Source: an uncultured Clostridia bacterium
GTDB taxonomy: Bacteria > Bacillota > Clostridia > TANB77 > CAG-508
DNA length: 63,342 bases
Assembly (NCBI GenBank): GCA_947623595.1
Contig: CANQHC010000009.1
Coordinates: 1-63,342 of the forward strand
Reading direction: 5' to 3'
This document shows, in pieces, positions 1 through 10,200 of the stretch (within the stretch, counting starts at the first letter, position 1; each line of letters opens with the position of its first letter). Both the position numbers and the translations under genes were made by a program. The notes below the pieces were generated by a model. The model ran no database searches. It was not told the origin of the DNA and saw only the letters and a list, made by a program, of their open reading frames with translations.

Positions 1-3000
1 TGTTTCCTCATGTGGTTGTACCTTCGTATAAATCTTTACTTGTTTTTCTTTATAGAAGTATGTTACTACAACTTCATCACCTTGATATGTTCCCTCATAG
101 TTATCTGGCATTTGCACTAACTCATATTTTGGATTTAATTTATTATTGTTTTCCTCCTCATTAGCATCTTCTGTTCCTTCTTCTAATGGAGTAGTTGTAT
201 ATGTTTCCCCTTCTTTTCCTTTTCCTGTTACATCTGTTGCTAATTCTCCATTTGCTAATTGTACTGGAGTTTGTGTTCCTTCTATATAATGGTGCACTGT
301 TAATGGTATTGTTTTTTCTACATAATAATATGTTATTTCTTTATTTTCTTCTCCAAATGTTCCTGTTGAATCTTCTGGGATAATTACATTTCCTTCTGCA
401 TCCTTTTCTAACTCATATTTTTGTAAATCTAGATGTGGTTTAGTTTCATATTTATCTCCTAGCTTTCCTTCTACAATTTCATCTTCTGCTACCTGAACTG
501 GATTACTATCTTCATCTACAACATCCTTTAAATAGTGATGTACTGTTATTTTTGATGCTTTTTTATTTACTATTGTAAACTCTCCTATTTCTGCATCATA
601 CGTTGCAACTTGCTCTTTTGCTTGTTGTGATTCATCTTCTAAAGCACTACTATTTTCTATTACTACCCCTTTTTCAGTTTCTTTGAAATTAATAATTACT
701 GGTTCTTCTAATGGCAAATACCCTTTAGGTGTATTTACTTCTGTAATTCTATATCTTCCATATGGTATTTCAGCTATTGCCTTTCCATCTTTATTTGTTG
801 TTATTTCTGTATGATATAGATTTAAGTCATCTTCATTTAATGTAACTCTTATATCACTTACTTCAAATGTATCTTCGCCATCATCTATACTACCATTTTT
901 GTAATATCCTAAATGTAAATAATATAAATATCCTCCATCTAATACTGTTGTATAATCTTTTGCTATTGTTGCATTATAATTTGTTCCTGATAAGTATACA
1001 AATCTTCCTGAAGCATTGCTATATGTAGGCGCTGTAGTTGTTTTTGTTACAGTTGCATATCCATAGTCTCCTTCCTTCTCACTAGATACTTTTGCTTTTA
1101 TTGTTAAATTGTATTTTCCTGATAAACTTTGTAAATCAATTGGAATATATGAATTTGCTGTTGTATTTGATACTCCTTGATTATTTGATTTATATGTACC
1201 ATTTTTATCTTTATAGAAATTATATTCTGCTGTTTTATATACTTTTATACTATTTATTACTATTTGGTCCTCTCCTTCATCTATACTTCCATCTTTTCTA
1301 TAGCCTAAGTGTAAATAATATACTTTATTTCCTTCTAATATAGATGATTTTAATATTGTTGCATCTCCTGTTCCTGATTTATATACAAATCTTCCTGTAT
1401 AACTATTATATTCTGGTGCTGGACTTTCACTTTCATTTATTGTTACATATCCATAATCACTCCTTTGACTTGAAATGCTTGAGTCTACTGCTACAAAATA
1501 TTTTCCTTCTTTACCACTTAAATCTATTTTTATACATGAATTTGCTGTTGTATTATGAACACCTTCTATACTTTCTACATATTCACTTTCTGCTTCTTGT
1601 GCTTTTTGTTTTCTATATGTTTTTCCGTTTGTTGGAATGTATTTTCCATCTTCTTGCTCTTCAAATCCATATTGTCCTTCTTCTGCTTCATATACTTTTA
1701 TACTATTTATTACTACTTGGTCTTCATTTGAGTCTCGACTTGAGTCTTTATAATATCCTAAATGTAAGTAATATGTACTTCCTCCTTCTAATATTTCTGA
1801 TGTATAGTCTGTGTTTTCTATTATGTTTGATATGTACATAAATCTTCCTGCTTCTTCATTATATTTTGGAGCATTTATATTCTTAGTTATTGTTGCATAG
1901 CCATAATCATATTTTTCACTTGATACTCTTGCATTTACTACTACTGCATAATATCCTTCTTTATCTTCTAAATTAATTGGTATATATGAATTTGCTGTTG
2001 TATTTTTCTTATCTGCACTTCCATTATGTGACTCTTGATATGTTTTTCCATTTGTTGGAACATAGTATTCTTCTCCACTTTCTCCTATTTCTTTTTCAAA
2101 CCAATATTCCCCTACGTTTTGCATTTCTTGTAATACATTATTTACTTCTATTTTTGGTTCTTTTATTTCTACGTATACTTTTCCATTATTCTTCATTTCT
2201 TTTTTTACTTCGGATGTCACTTCATTTTCTTCTATTATCTCAGCAAAATCATTACTATTATTAGTTAAGTCACCTATTACAGTTGCTTGGTCTGGATTTT
2301 TTCTTTCTTCTTCTATTTGATCTAGTTTGAATTTTACTCCTGCTATTTGCTCTTTGTTTTTGCTATCTACTTTTTGTATTACTATTTTGTTTGATTTTTT
2401 ACTATATGTTACTACTATGTGCTTATCTTCTTTTACATCTTCAAACTTATCCATAGTATAACTTCCATTTTCGTCGTTTACTTCAAATGGCCACTCTTTT
2501 CCATTTACTGTTACTGATATTATTTCATAATCTTCTTTTGGAGTCATTGTAATATCTCTAGTACTTTTATCACCATATTTTACTGTTTCATATGGTTTTA
2601 AGTCTTCTCCAGAAATATCTCCTCCTTTTTCTCCATCTATTTCATGTACTTCTGTTGTTATTTTAAATTGCTTTCTATAATTCTTTACTTCTAGTTCTTC
2701 TACTTCTGGAACTCCTACTTGATTTGCTATTTTTAATATCATACCATCTGAATAATATGTTGTTCCATAATCAATGCTACTATTATTATTTAATGTCTTT
2801 CCATCTGTTTCTATCTTTTCACTTTGATAATATCCTCCTGCTACTATTGTTCCATCTTTTAATTCTGTCACTGACTCTATATAATCGGCATCACTTCCTC
2901 CTATTGATTTTGCCCACTGCACTTCATATCCTACTTTTTCATCTGGTTCATATTTGATTAGTATTCCATCATTTGAACCTTTAAAATTTAACGTATAATC

Positions 3001-3153
3001 TCCTACTTGGATACTACTACCTCGAAAATTGCCTCCTGCTACAAATCCTCCATCTGATGTTGTAATTATTGAATTTATTGTACCATCTATGTTTTTTTCA
3101 TATTCTAGTTCATACTTATTTTCATTATTCACTTTTTTATATTTTCTCAATCC
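1..3153 (-). CDS. C-terminal part of giant adhesin, +1 frame continuation, partial at left edge
   Basis: This frame is open from about 3170 to base 1 with no stop and continues the protein encoded at 3137-9970 after a +1 shift at the CGG codon 3154-3152. In order it shows two more SVGG...TSDGGF propeller-type repeats, a short beta domain, a SpaA-like start (IVIQKVDSKNKEQIAGVKF), three copies of an unrecognised unit of about 110-130 residues (TTANSYIPIDL ... YLHLGYYKDGSIDEGEDQ) at about 2110-870, a Cna-B-like segment (YGRYRITEVNTPKGYLP), and two MucBP-like modules (VHHYLKD, VHHYIEG) near the edge. MucBP modules are known from surface proteins that bind mucus or glycans. The anchor must lie outside the window. 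No good ribosome binding site precedes a possible start in this frame, so separate initiation is unlikely. The reading frame is certain; its link to the upstream ORF is an inference from repeat continuity. Confidence 0.85.
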
Positions 3154-6100
3154 GAACTTCTCTTGTTCCTCCTACTACAAATCCTCCATCTTTTGTTTCG
3201 ATTACTGATGTTATTGCATCTTCCCAACTTCCTCCTACTGACGTTGCCCATTCGACTTGTCCATTTGCATCATATTTGATTATCATTCCATCATATGAAC
3301 CTTTAGAATTTAATATATCTTCTCCTATTTGAATACTCTTATAAAAATATCCTCCTACTACAAATCCTCCATCTGATGTTTCGGTTACTGCATTTATCCT
3401 ATCATAATCATCTTCTCCTACTGACGTTGCCCATTCGACTTTATATTCTCCTTCTTTTGACTTATCTGGTACATATTTGATTATCATTCCATCATAATAG
3501 GTTGACGAAGTTCCTTCGCGGGTTAATGTATAATTTCCTACTTTAATACTACTTGACGAAAAATATCCTCCTACTATAAATCCTCCATCTGATGTTTCGG
3601 CTACTGATTTTATTTCATCATTGCTACTTCCTCCTACTGTCGTTGCCCATTCTACTTTATATTTTCCTTCATTTTCTTCATCTGGTACATATTTGATTAT
3701 CATTCCATCAGAAGAGCCCTTATTTTCTAATTTATATTCTCCTACTTGGATACTACTACCTAAATATCCTCCTACTATAAATCCTCCATCTGATGTTTCG
3801 GCTACTGAGCTTATTTCATCATCAGAACTTCCTCCTACTGACGTTGCCCATTCGACTTGTCCATTTGCATCATATTTGATCATCATTCCATCAGCATAGC
3901 CCTTATTTTCTAATTTATATTCTCCTACTTGGATACTACCTTGAAAATAGCCTCCTACTACAAATCCTCCATCTGATGTTTCAGTTAGTGATGTTATTTC
4001 ATCATTATTACTTCCTCCTACTGACATTGCGGTAATATTTGTTGGATTTGCTAATTCTTTTTTTCCATATTTGATTATCATTCCGTCATATGAACCTTTA
4101 CTTTTTAATGTATAATCTCTCACTTGAGTACTATTATAAAACCTTCCTCCTACTACAAATCCTCCATCTGATGTTTCTGCTATTGATGTTATTCTATCAT
4201 CATCACTTCCTCCTACTGACATTGCCCATTCTACTTTATATTTTCCTTCATTTTCTTCATCTGGTACATATTTGATTATCATTCCATCATATATATAGCT
4301 TTGCGTTCCTTTTCTTTCTAATGTATATATTCCTACTTGAATACTACTACTGTCAAAATATCCTCCTACTACAAAGCCTCCATCTGATGTTTCAGTTACT
4401 GATGTTATTTCATCCTTATCTTCTCCTCCTACTGACGTTGCCCATTCGACTTTATATTTTCCTTCATTTGCTTCATCTTGTATGTATTTGATTATCATTC
4501 CATCAGATGTGGTATAACTTTGCGTTCGACTATTATCTAATGTATATTCTCCTACTTTGATACTACTACTACTAAAATATCCTCCTACCACAAATCCTCC
4601 ATCTGATGTTTCGGTTACTGAGTATATATACTCAGTATCATATCCTCCTACTGACGTTGCCCATGACACTTTATATTTTCCTTCGTTTGCTTCATCTGGT
4701 ACGTATTTTATTATCATTCCATCAGAATAATCTGGCGAAGTTCCTTTGCGTGTTAATGTATAATCTCCTACTTGGATACTTTCTGATTTAAAATCTCCTC
4801 CTACTACTATTCCTCCATCTGATGTTTCGGTTACTGAGTATATATAGTCACCTTTATCTCCTCCTACTGACGTTTCCCATTCGACTTTATACTTTTCTTC
4901 ATTTTCTTCATCTGGTACATATTTGATTATCATTCCATCTGTATAATTCACTTTACTATTTTTTAATCTATATTCTTCTGATAATTTTATTTCACTACTT
5001 CCAAAATATCCTCCTACTACAAATCCTCCATCTGATGTTTCGGTTACTGAGTATATATAATCATTACCACTTCCTCCTACTGACGTTGCCCATTCGACTT
5101 TATATTCTCCATTTTTTGTTTCATCTGGCACATATTTGATTATCATTCCATCATCATGATAACCTATCGAACTATTATTTTCTAATTTATACTTTTCTGA
5201 TAATTTTATTTCACTACTATCAAAATATCCTCCTACTACAAATCCTCCATCTGATGTTTCGATTACTGATGTTATTTCATCATCTCTATCTCCTCCTACT
5301 GACGTTGCCCATTTGACTTGTCCATTTGCATCATATTTGATTATCATTCCATCATAATAGGTTGACGAAGTTCCTTCGCGGGTTAATGTATAATTTCCTA
5401 CTTTAATACTACTTGACGAAAAATATCCTCCTACTACAAATCCTCCATCTGATGTTTCTGCTACTGAGTTTATATAATCATGACTACTTCCTCCTACTGA
5501 CGTTGCTAAAGAAACTTCAAATCCTTCTTTTGCCTCTCTTGAAGTTCCTATTCCGAAATAGTATACGTTATTTGTTATGTCGTATTTATCATCACAAGCC
5601 TTAATTTCTACTGCTTTATATAACCCTTGCCTTAAATCTGCTTCTATTTCTCCTTGGTCATTTGTTGTTAATACATGATATTCTTTTCCGTTTATTATTT
5701 CTTTAGTTCCTAATATATTAAATTTGCTATCTAATGCTAATTGTTCTGTTCCATCATCTACATTGTATATTGCAAATTTGGTGTTTGGTAAGCGCACTTC
5801 TTGCCCTTGTTCTAATTTTTCTCCATCCTTTTTGATTAGTTTAAATGATGGGCTGTCTTCAATGGTTATTGTAATTGTATCTCCTTCTGAATTTGATTCT
5901 TGTTTTGCAACTATTCCTTCTTTTACATCCATTACTAATAAGCCTTCTGCATCTTTACTTACTTGGAAGGTTATATCTTTTATTACTGCATAGCCTTCTG
6001 GGGCTAATAATTCTTTTAATGTATATGTTTGATCTAAATTTTTTTCTTCTTCATACTGGTATAAGTTTGGTATTTCTATTATTCCTTGGTCACTTGTTGT

Positions 6101-9100
6101 GTAGTCTCCTAGTTTTTCTTTTCCTTTAAATAGCCTAAATTTTGCACCTCCTAGTTTTACTGTTTCATCTCCTTTTTTCACTTTTTTGATTTGTAATTTA
6201 TATCTTGGTATTTTTTCATTTTGTAATTTTAAATTAATTACAGGAATGTTTCCATTTTGAGTTACTTGAGCTTCTTTTACAGACTCTGGGTTTGCTTGTA
6301 ATTCTTGTCCTTGCCCCTCTTGTTGTACAGAGCCATCATCATTATTTATTATCTCTATAAATTTTATCTCATAGTTTCCTTCATTATTTACTATTTTAAA
6401 TCTAATTGGATCTGATAAATAATATCCTTCTGCTCCTGTTTCTTCTAAAAGATATTCTGAACCAATGCTTAAACCATTTAAGTCTATTTCCCCATCTTTA
6501 TTTGTTATTAAATTTCTTCCTTTTGTAAAGTTTTTTCCTGTTATCTTAAAATGAATTCCGCTTACTTTGGTTTGTTCTGATGACTCTTCTGTTTGTCTTT
6601 CTATTTTTACTATTTTTAAACTTGCTTTTACTTCGTCTTCTAGTTTTATTTGTACTTTGTAACCCTGAGTCTCTTGTGGTTCAATTACATTTATTTCTCT
6701 TACTGCATCTTTCGTAGTATCTTCATCTACTATTTTCAATTTTCCTTCTGCTTCTGTTACTTTAAATGTTACTTCTTTTTGATTTAATTCATAATTAGCA
6801 GGTGATTTTATTTCCTTTACTATGTACTTTCTATCAACATATAAATTTTCTATTTCTAATTTTCCATTTGCATCAGTTACTTTTGTTTTTCCTTCTTCTT
6901 TACCATCTTCTTTAATTAGATATGTTGCTCCTGGTACTAATATTTCTTTTTCCTTTTGATATTTTTCTAATTCTAAATCAAATTTTTTAACTATCATTAG
7001 CCCTACTTTATTTGGCTCTGTTTGAGTTCTATATTTTCCATCTGTTGTATCCAAGCTAAAATATACTGCATGATGACTGTATGATACTTGGTTATAAGCT
7101 AAATTTTCTGGTATTTCCACTGTATAGGTAAATTTATATTTTTCTCCTCTACTTAATGTTTTTTCTCCTAAATCTATTAAATAACTTTTTATATTACTTA
7201 AATCTTCTACTTGTTCTGCTGGTTGCCAATTGTTTTCTTGTGCTTGTATATCATTTGTTGCTTCTCCATTTTCACTATAATATACTTTTGCTATTCCTTG
7301 TAACTCTTGTGGAATTGTAATTTTACTTTGCATTTTTGCTGTAAAGGTTGATCCCATTTCTGCACCATTTATTACATATTGGTTCTTATCATATGGTATT
7401 CTTCCTATAAGCTTTACTTCACTTATTGTATTTGTATAATTGTTAGTTATTCCTATATTAATATCTGCTGTTCTTTGTTCTTTTGATACTTCTGCTATTT
7501 GTGGTGCTACTGTTATGCTTCCTTTATTATCATAATTAGTTATTGTTTGACTTGTTAATATTGAACTTGGTGATACTAAACTTATACTTACATTTCCTTT
7601 TCCTATTGTTTCTTCTGCATTTAAGTTGTCATTTATATCATAATCATCTTTTGCTTTATACCAATATTCTATTGCATTTTCATTGTAGTAATATAAATCT
7701 ATACTCGCTGATTTTGATGTAGCTTCTGGGTTTGGTGTTATATCACAATCTACCACAACATCATATGTTGTAGGGTTTTCTGCTTGTGTATTTATTTTTA
7801 TGTATTTTATATCATCTTCTTCATATTGTTCATAACTAACTATTTGTACACCTTCATTAGTAGTAACACTATTGATGTTTATCTCTACAATATCTTTAGG
7901 TAATTTTAATAAAAATGCTCCATTTGTCCATTTTACCTGATTTATATTTTCATTTGCCTCAGCTGATATTGTTATTTTTACATTTTTTTCAGTTACTTGT
8001 GTTGAAAATGCGTTTCTACTTACCTTTATATTTGCTATTGAATATGGAGCTTCATAATTTGCATTATCTGTATCTGTATTAATATAATTTTCTCCTACAT
8101 ATCCAGTTAATGTAGATTTTATGTATTGAAGTTCATCAAATTGCTCTCTTTCATATTTTTCAAATATTGCTTCATCATCTAATTGTTTTACATTATATAC
8201 ATATATACTTGACTCTTTATTGGTTTTACTTGTTTCTATTCTTATGTGTTTTATTGGTCTTTCATATGTATATGGTCTTGATGAACTATATTTTGACCAA
8301 TTATCTTTTGTAAATGTTTCTATTAATTCATCTGTTTCATCATCATATACTCTTATTTCTCCTTCTGCTCCTAACATTTTTTCTGAATTTGAAAAATATA
8401 TTCCTACATTTGATGTCACATCCTCCATTGTTTCACTTTTGCTTCCTGTTTTTATAAACTCATCTGATACTTGCGCTTCCTCATCTTTTGTTTCTTTCAT
8501 TATTATTCCTGTACTCTCTCCATCTGATCCTGTGTATCCTACCCACTTAACAATATAATTGTCATCTGTTTCTTGCTCTGATATTCCATTATATATTTTC
8601 AAAGGTTTTTCTTTTGATACCATATACCTTCTAGATGGAGTATATAAATAATTTCCTACATATACATCAAATTTAGCTACTGTTCCTTTTGGATTTTCAT
8701 ATGTTACTACAATAGTTGCTTTGGCTGTATTTGATTTCTCTGGATTATTAAAATCTCCTGTATTATTGTTATATCCTTCATAATATGCTTTTACTGGTAT
8801 TCTTATTTCCACTGTATCTGCATCTATTTCTTCATATGCTGATAATGGATATACTACACGAATATTATATGTGTTTTCTCTTGATATTGTATTTGATACT
8901 ATTCCTGTTTCTTCAGTTAATGTCGATTCTTTTTCAAATGTAAATTTTCTTGTTACTTCATCATAACTAAAATTTGATACATTGTTTATAGCTTCTACTT
9001 TTATTGGACTTTGCCCATTTAACTGTGGTATTTCTCCTTCTAATACTGATTTCTTTATTATTAATTCTTCCTTTGGTTCTTTTGTTTTTACTGCAAATTC

Positions 9101-9970
9101 TAGGTTTAATTCTTCATTTTCTTTATCTATTGCTTTTGTTAAATCTTGTTTCTTATTTACATCTATTATATTTGCATTTATACTTCCATGCCAGTCTACT
9201 TGAAATTTTACCTCTTTTTCTATTGGAATTCTTGTTTCTCCATCTTCTGATACATATTCTCCTGTTAATGTAACTGAGTTTTCTTTACTGTATTTGCTTG
9301 TATCATTTTCTATTGCAGATGCCTTTGAACTTGAATAGTCATAATCTCCTGAACGTACCATTCCTGTTAATAGTTTCTGGGTTCCGTTATTAATTGTGTT
9401 TAATTCTATTTTATTTATATTGTTTCCTATTGCATTTTCTTTTACTTCTGTATCTTTTGGTATGGCTGTTTGCAAATAAAAGTTATTGTTGTTTATTGTT
9501 ATAACTCCATTTTCTAATTTACCTTGGGTAAGTATATTTAATTCCATATATAGGGTTTCACTTTCACCTATTTTCCTACATGCTCCTCTTATTCCGTCTG
9601 CTATTCCATCTCCATTTAAGTCACGCAAAAAGAATGCATCGAATTTTACATATTCGGTTGCATCTATATTTTCATCTCCTGGGTCAACTGTATCATAGGT
9701 CATTGACCTTGCAATTTCTCCTGTTGGATGAAATTCATTTTTTCTTGAATTACTAAATAACAATGTTAATGAAATTATTGCTAACATTAGTGCACTGCAT
9801 GCTACTAATAATTTTGCTTTTAGCTTAGTTTGCTTACCTTGCACTTTTTCAACTTTTGCCATTGCTTTTTCATTTTTCTTTTGTGCTTTTTTAAACCTTT
9901 CTAAAATTTTAGATTCATTAACCTTGCTTTCTTTGTTATTTTTTTCTTTTTGATTAAATGGATTTTTCAT
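3137..9970 (-). CDS. Giant membrane-anchored SpaA / propeller-repeat adhesin
   Basis: The frame-0 product is 2277 residues. It has a basic cytoplasmic tail, one membrane segment at about 50-72, then a calcium-type loop (DLNGDGIADG) and a region shared with the other surface proteins here (ETLYMELNI ... NGVITI). DUF11/isopeptide-like beta domains follow, then four Cna-B/SpaA-type domains at about 960-1480. From about 1488 to the end come twelve repeats of about 60-70 residues built on ATSVGG, ETSDGGFVVGGYF and DGMIIKY, resembling SBBP or delta-60 beta-propeller blades. Such proteins act on the cell surface as adhesins. The start is supported by GGAAGGGGAG just upstream. The stop at 3137 comes only a few codons after an in-frame CGG (3154-3152). 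Skipping that C continues the repeats in the +1 frame, so the stop is probably not the true end. Ligand unknown. Confidence 0.9.
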   Translation of the reverse strand: MKNPFNQKEKNNKESKVNESKILERFKKAQKKNEKAMAKVEKVQGKQTKLKAKLLVACSALMLAIISLTLLFSNSRKNEFHPTGEIARSMTYDTVDPGDENIDATEYVKFDAFFLRDLNGDGIADGIRGACRKIGESETLYMELNILTQGKLENGVITINNNNFYLQTAIPKDTEVKENAIGNNINKIELNTINNGTQKLLTGMVRSGDYDYSSSKASAIENDTSKYSKENSVTLTGEYVSEDGETRIPIEKEVKFQVDWHGSINANIIDVNKKQDLTKAIDKENEELNLEFAVKTKEPKEELIIKKSVLEGEIPQLNGQSPIKVEAINNVSNFSYDEVTRKFTFEKESTLTEETGIVSNTISRENTYNIRVVYPLSAYEEIDADTVEIRIPVKAYYEGYNNNTGDFNNPEKSNTAKATIVVTYENPKGTVAKFDVYVGNYLYTPSRRYMVSKEKPLKIYNGISEQETDDNYIVKWVGYTGSDGESTGIIMKETKDEEAQVSDEFIKTGSKSETMEDVTSNVGIYFSNSEKMLGAEGEIRVYDDETDELIETFTKDNWSKYSSSRPYTYERPIKHIRIETSKTNKESSIYVYNVKQLDDEAIFEKYEREQFDELQYIKSTLTGYVGENYINTDTDNANYEAPYSIANIKVSRNAFSTQVTEKNVKITISAEANENINQVKWTNGAFLLKLPKDIVEININSVTTNEGVQIVSYEQYEEDDIKYIKINTQAENPTTYDVVVDCDITPNPEATSKSASIDLYYYNENAIEYWYKAKDDYDINDNLNAEETIGKGNVSISLVSPSSILTSQTITNYDNKGSITVAPQIAEVSKEQRTADINIGITNNYTNTISEVKLIGRIPYDKNQYVINGAEMGSTFTAKMQSKITIPQELQGIAKVYYSENGEATNDIQAQENNWQPAEQVEDLSNIKSYLIDLGEKTLSRGEKYKFTYTVEIPENLAYNQVSYSHHAVYFSLDTTDGKYRTQTEPNKVGLMIVKKFDLELEKYQKEKEILVPGATYLIKEDGKEEGKTKVTDANGKLEIENLYVDRKYIVKEIKSPANYELNQKEVTFKVTEAEGKLKIVDEDTTKDAVREINVIEPQETQGYKVQIKLEDEVKASLKIVKIERQTEESSEQTKVSGIHFKITGKNFTKGRNLITNKDGEIDLNGLSIGSEYLLEETGAEGYYLSDPIRFKIVNNEGNYEIKFIEIINNDDGSVQQEGQGQELQANPESVKEAQVTQNGNIPVINLKLQNEKIPRYKLQIKKVKKGDETVKLGGAKFRLFKGKEKLGDYTTSDQGIIEIPNLYQYEEEKNLDQTYTLKELLAPEGYAVIKDITFQVSKDAEGLLVMDVKEGIVAKQESNSEGDTITITIEDSPSFKLIKKDGEKLEQGQEVRLPNTKFAIYNVDDGTEQLALDSKFNILGTKEIINGKEYHVLTTNDQGEIEADLRQGLYKAVEIKACDDKYDITNNVYYFGIGTSREAKEGFEVSLATSVGGSSHDYINSVAETSDGGFVVGGYFSSSSIKVGNYTLTREGTSSTYYDGMIIKYDANGQVKWATSVGGDRDDEITSVIETSDGGFVVGGYFDSSEIKLSEKYKLENNSSIGYHDDGMIIKYVPDETKNGEYKVEWATSVGGSGNDYIYSVTETSDGGFVVGGYFGSSEIKLSEEYRLKNSKVNYTDGMIIKYVPDEENEEKYKVEWETSVGGDKGDYIYSVTETSDGGIVVGGDFKSESIQVGDYTLTRKGTSPDYSDGMIIKYVPDEANEGKYKVSWATSVGGYDTEYIYSVTETSDGGFVVGGYFSSSSIKVGEYTLDNSRTQSYTTSDGMIIKYIQDEANEGKYKVEWATSVGGEDKDEITSVTETSDGGFVVGGYFDSSSIQVGIYTLERKGTQSYIYDGMIIKYVPDEENEGKYKVEWAMSVGGSDDDRITSIAETSDGGFVVGGRFYNSTQVRDYTLKSKGSYDGMIIKYGKKELANPTNITAMSVGGSNNDEITSLTETSDGGFVVGGYFQGSIQVGEYKLENKGYADGMMIKYDANGQVEWATSVGGSSDDEISSVAETSDGGFIVGGYLGSSIQVGEYKLENKGSSDGMIIKYVPDEENEGKYKVEWATTVGGSSNDEIKSVAETSDGGFIVGGYFSSSSIKVGNYTLTREGTSSTYYDGMIIKYVPDKSKEGEYKVEWATSVGEDDYDRINAVTETSDGGFVVGGYFYKSIQIGEDILNSKGSYDGMIIKYDANGQVEWATSVGGSWEDAITSVIETKDGGFVVGGTREVRIEKI
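3152..3154 (-). other. In-frame CGG codon at +1 frame transition, site A
   Basis: The frame-0 reading is GTT CGG ATT GAG and stops five codons after the CGG. Skipping the C gives GTT GGA TTG AGA. The glycine then aligns with the glycine of the DGMIIKY blade motif, and the blade continues as GLRKYKKVNNENKYELEY. Removing one A from the A4 run at 3142-3145 would also restore the frame, so this is the least certain of the six sites. Confidence 0.6.
3472..3576 (-). repeat. 105-bp exact repeat, copy 1 (blade 10)
   Basis: These 105 bases are identical to 5332-5436, exactly 1860 bases away within the same gene. They encode the same blade segment (GGYFSSSSIKVGNYTLTREG...). The other blades differ at many silent sites, so this identity points to recent gene conversion or segmental duplication. 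Confidence 0.9.
5332..5436 (-). repeat. 105-bp exact repeat, copy 2 (blade 1)
   Basis: This is the partner of 3472-3576. Identity ends abruptly on both sides: a substitution follows at 5437 (c here, t at 3577), and the upstream sequence differs from 5331 outward. Confidence 0.9.
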
Positions 9971-10024
9971 ATGTACTCCCCTTCCATACCTTTCGTATGT
10001 TTTCTTTAATATATATTTATATTA

Positions 10025-10053
10025 ATTATAATAATTCTATGTATATAAGTAAA
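10025..10053 (-). promoter_or_regulatory. Likely promoter of the giant adhesin gene
   Basis: On the minus strand TTTACT (10053-10048) is separated by 17 bases from TATAAT (10030-10025), about 55 bases upstream of the ATG at 9970. The -35 box overlaps the arm of the upstream terminator hairpin. Confidence 0.55.
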
Positions 10054-10092
10054 TCGCTGAAGTGCTGGTAATTTATGGCACTTCAGCGATTT
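10051..10092 (-). terminator. Rho-independent terminator of the ABC importer operon
   Basis: A perfect 15-bp stem (10051-10065 with 10078-10092) encloses a 12-base loop downstream of the substrate-binding protein gene. The run of T after it is weak, so it may also act as an insulator for the adhesin promoter. Confidence 0.7.
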
Positions 10093-10200
10093 CATTACGG
10101 GAGTAATGTTTGCTTTTTATTTGATAAGTTGTTTACATTTTTGTGATTATTTTACATTTCTAAGTACCTTTTCCTTGCTTTCTTGTATTTCCCTATGTGT

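Noticed and set aside
3142..3145. A single extra A in the A4 run as the cause of the adhesin frame break
   Set aside because: It would also restore the frame and cannot be excluded. I prefer the CGG because five other breaks have it and the blade glycine is then recovered.
195..3332. Leucine/phenylalanine-rich plus-strand ORFs over the adhesin
   Set aside because: They are antisense shadows of AT-rich coding DNA, with no ribosome binding sites and no family patterns.
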